Of a stretch of DNA of 64,000 nucleotides, positions 62,194-64,000 are shown one piece after another. Position numbers and translations under genes: made by a program. The number at the start of each line of letters is the position of its first letter. Positions within the stretch are counted from its first letter, which is position 1. The stretch comes from Streptomyces sp. B21-083 (lineage in GTDB: Bacteria > Actinomycetota > Actinomycetes > Streptomycetales > Streptomycetaceae), in contig NZ_JARUND010000001.1 in the NCBI RefSeq assembly GCF_036898825.1, positions 2,480,001-2,544,000 of the forward strand. The letters run 5' to 3'. The notes under the pieces were generated by a model, which ran no database searches, was not told the origin of the DNA, and saw nothing but the letters and a program-made list of their open reading frames with translations.

Positions 62194-63138
62194 ATGGCCG
62201 AAACAGGAGCAGCCCCTCTCCCCCCGACGCCCCCCGCGCGTTCTCCGCTCTTCCGTGCCGAGCACTTCGTGTGGCTCACCGCGCGCGTGCTGGAGCAGCG
62301 GCGCTTCGCGTACCACTTCCTGAACGGAGGCCCGGACCCGGTCGAGACCGCGCTGGACGCCTACCGCAACGAGGACGGCGGATACGGCCACGCGCTGGAA
62401 CCCGATCTGCGCGGCCCCGTCAGCCAGCCCCTGCACACCGCGCACGCGCTGCGCGTCCTGGACACCATCGGCCGCTGCGGCGGTCAGCGGGTGGAGCGCG
62501 TGTGCCGCTATCTGACCTCCGTCTCCGCACCGGACGGCGCCCTGCCGGCGATCCACCCCAGCCAGCGCGGCTATCCGGCGGCGCCCTTCGTGTCGATCGT
62601 GGCCGACCCCCCGAGTGAACTCCTCGCCACGGGCCCCGTGGTGGGCCTGCTGCACCGCAACAAGGTGTGGCACGCCTGGCTGTTCCGGGCCACCGACTTC
62701 TGCTGGCAGGCGGTCGACTCCCTGGAGAAGTCCCATCCGTACGAGGTGGAGGCCGCGGTGGCCTTCCTGGACTCGGTTCCGGACCGCTCGCGCGCGGAGG
62801 CGGCGGCCGACCGGCTTGGCCGCCTGGTGCGCGAGCACAGGCTCGTGGCACTCGACCCGGAGCGCCTCGACGCCTCCCCGGTACCGCCCGGCTACGCCCC
62901 GGGCGAGCACCACTTCCCGTACGACTACGCGCGGACGCCGGGCTCACTCGCGCGCGCGTGGTTCACCGACGAGGAGATGTCCCGTTCGCTGGACTTCCTC
63001 GCGAGTGAGCAGCGCGAGGACGGTGGCTGGCCCATCCGCTGGCGCGCGTGGGCACCGGGCACCGCCCTGGAGGCACGCCCCATGGTGACGGTCGAGGCAC
63101 TGCGCACCCTGAAGGCGTACGGGCGCCCCATCGGCTGA
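62194..63138 (+). CDS. Hypothetical protein with alpha/alpha-toroid (prenyltransferase/squalene-cyclase-repeat) pattern
   Basis: The protein has 314 residues from ATG 62194. Repeats of toroid type are visible: ALDAYRNEDGGYGHALEPDL near 50, YLTSVSAPDGALPAI near 108 and a final FLASEQREDGGWPIRWRA near 270, where the Q-x-x-D-GGW motif appears as in squalene-cyclase repeats. A second family motif, GYAPGEHHFPYDYARTPGSL, lies near 230. No DxDD catalytic Asp motif is seen, so cyclase activity is not claimed. No signal peptide. Monocistronic; flanked by DUF3046 and azlD. Confidence 0.78.
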   Translation: MAETGAAPLPPTPPARSPLFRAEHFVWLTARVLEQRRFAYHFLNGGPDPVETALDAYRNEDGGYGHALEPDLRGPVSQPLHTAHALRVLDTIGRCGGQRVERVCRYLTSVSAPDGALPAIHPSQRGYPAAPFVSIVADPPSELLATGPVVGLLHRNKVWHAWLFRATDFCWQAVDSLEKSHPYEVEAAVAFLDSVPDRSRAEAAADRLGRLVREHRLVALDPERLDASPVPPGYAPGEHHFPYDYARTPGSLARAWFTDEEMSRSLDFLASEQREDGGWPIRWRAWAPGTALEARPMVTVEALRTLKAYGRPIG

Positions 63139-63165
63139 CTCCGGTGGCGCGGGCGCGGCCTGCGT

Positions 63166-63474
63166 TCAGCCGGTCATCGCCCGGACCGCCGCCGTCACCA
63201 CCACGGCCGCCGCGACGACGACCAGGAAGGGAGCGCGCAGCACCAGCGCCACGGCGGCTGCGGCGAGCCCTGCGGCCTTCGCGTCCAGGACGAGCACCTG
63301 TCCGTCGGCGAAGGCCTGCTGGGCCGTGAGAGCGGCGAGGAGGGCGACGGGCAGCAGGGCGGCCAACCGCCGGACGAGCGGACGTTCCAGGACACCGGCC
63401 GGCACGAGGAGCCCTACGAGCTTGACCACGTAACAGCCGAGGGCGGTCACACCGATCGCGATCCAGACGTTCAA
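63166..63474 (-). CDS. AzlD-family branched-chain amino acid transport subunit
   Basis: This 102-residue protein starts at TTG 63474 and overlaps the AzlC stop by 4 bp (TTGA). Three or four hydrophobic segments (IAIGVTALGCYVVKLVGLLV, LAALLPVALLAALTAQQAF, AAGLAAAAVALVLRAPFLVV) fit AzlD. AzlCD exports branched-chain amino acids or analogues. The conserved G-x-Y-x-x-K-L-x-G segment lies at the first helix. Confidence 0.9.
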   Translation of the reverse strand: MNVWIAIGVTALGCYVVKLVGLLVPAGVLERPLVRRLAALLPVALLAALTAQQAFADGQVLVLDAKAAGLAAAAVALVLRAPFLVVVAAAVVVTAAVRAMTG

Positions 63475-64000
63475 CGGTCCACACCCTTTCCGTTCTCAGC
63501 CCTACGACGCCCTTGGACCCAGAGGACGGCCGGCGCCCCTAGCGCTGCCACCAGAACCGGCACACCGGCCGGCAGTACGGGCAGCAGGCCGAGCCCCAGG
63601 ACCACGGCGAGGCCTGCGACAGCGCGCTCCGCGCCGGACTTCAGCATCGGCGCGAGCAGCGCCAGGAAGACGGCGGGCCCGGCAGCGTCCAGACCCCACG
63701 CGTCGGTGTCCCCGATGGCCTCGGCCCCCAGCCCGCCGAGCATCGTCGTGAGATTCCACAGCGCATAGAGGGTGAGTCCGGTGACGGTGAACCCGATACG
63801 CGCGGCGCGCCGAGTGGGCTGGGCCAGGGCGACCGCCGTGGTCTCGTCGATGACCCATTGGGCAGCGAACGGCCGCACCGCGCGCGGGAGAGCCAGCAAC
63901 TGCGACAGACGCAGCCCGTAGAAGGCGTTGCGCACCCCCAGGAAGAAGGCGCCCGCTGCCGCGGTGAGCGGATTGCCGCCGGCCGCGAGCGCGCCCACGA
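63471..64000 (-). CDS. AzlC-family branched-chain amino acid exporter, 5' end beyond the window
   Basis: About 176 C-terminal residues are visible. The AzlC pattern is clear: FFLGVRNAFYGLRLSQLLAL, AAQWVIDETTAVAL near the start of the fragment, then paired membrane helices (GPAVFLALLAPMLKSGAERA, GLAVVLGLGLLPVLPAGVPV) and a basic tail (GRRRAENGKGVDR). The frame is open to the window edge, so the ATG near 63998 is probably internal and the true start lies to the right. Translationally coupled to azlD. Confidence 0.88.
   Translation of the reverse strand, partial: VGALAAGGNPLTAAAGAFFLGVRNAFYGLRLSQLLALPRAVRPFAAQWVIDETTAVALAQPTRRAARIGFTVTGLTLYALWNLTTMLGGLGAEAIGDTDAWGLDAAGPAVFLALLAPMLKSGAERAVAGLAVVLGLGLLPVLPAGVPVLVAALGAPAVLWVQGRRRAENGKGVDR

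Noticed and set aside
1..64000. tRNA or rRNA genes, CRISPR arrays, insertion sequences and attachment sites
   Set aside because: No cloverleaf with T-loop, no regular spaced repeats and no transposase or integrase seen; absence by eye is not as strong as a dedicated search.

Overview
The window is about 64 kb of very GC-rich (roughly 70% or more), densely coding actinobacterial chromosome. Gene content and order (rnhB, nrdJ-nrdR, lexA, a DinG-type helicase, hflX, an RSH enzyme, dapF, miaA, miaB, a glutamate ABC transporter, recX-recA, DUF3046) match the recA-lexA core-chromosome locus of Streptomyces. Frequent GTG/TTG starts, A/P/G-rich low-complexity tails, two-operator TetR control and Actinobacteria-type SOS boxes (CGAAC-N4-GTTYG) agree with this. 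I see no rRNA, tRNA, CRISPR array, transposase or prophage.

Layout. 1-8 kb: the N-terminal part of a degenerate ABC ATPase running off the left edge, an NrtR-like Nudix regulator with a palindrome at its promoter, a glycogen-debranching-like protein, a DUF4192 protein, and a small GlsB/YeaQ membrane protein facing a LysR regulator. 8-14 kb: a TauE/SafE permease divergent from that LysR gene, a RecQ helicase fused to a phosphoribosyltransferase-like tail, a hypothetical gene, an orphan module resembling a superfamily-1 helicase C-terminus, and rnhB. 14-17 kb: a TetR/MFS-efflux pair sharing two clean operators. 17-22 kb: ADP-ribosylglycohydrolase plus histidine phosphatase, a DUF4937 protein, a TerD protein, a DUF2785 gene broken by three frameshifts, and a lower-GC hypothetical gene. 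22-29.4 kb: nrdR-nrdJ divergent from lexA (two NrdR boxes in phase, one SOS box at the lexA -35), then the DinG-type helicase. 29.4-33.9 kb: a three-gene NRPS-independent siderophore (NIS) set of aminotransferase, IucA/IucC synthetase and GNAT acyltransferase.

34-41 kb: a lipoprotein trypsin-like protease, hflX, a secreted M1 metallopeptidase and an RshA-like RSH enzyme. 41-47.6 kb: miaA, a membrane protein and dapF on the minus strand; two small plus-strand genes, one an MT0933-like antitoxin; then a minus-strand run of MazG-like, miaB, an orphan ParE/RelE-like toxin and an extradiol-dioxygenase-like gene. 47.7-54.7 kb: an orphan TAXI solute-binding protein, an OmpR-type two-component system, and gluABCD ending in a strong terminator. 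54.9-58 kb: a FAD monooxygenase, then a sulfur block of short Cys-rich leader peptide, cysteine dioxygenase and frameshifted rhodanese. 58-64 kb: recA-recX with an SOS box inside the recA promoter, an AI-2E family permease, DUF3046, a toroid-fold protein, and azlD-azlC running off the right edge.

How the genes work together. The main theme is genome maintenance: lexA and recA each carry an SOS box, nrdJ supplies dNTPs under NrdR, and RNase HII, RecQ-like and DinG-like helicases and RecX surround them. The second theme is nutrient and stress sensing: the RSH enzyme, glutamate uptake, a cysteine-responsive leader in front of cysteine catabolism, and a small siderophore locus. The most notable items are the Cys-rich leader peptide, the minimal NIS cluster, the RecQ-phosphoribosyltransferase fusion, the orphan helicase module, and two genes interrupted by single-base indels (DUF2785 and rhodanese).
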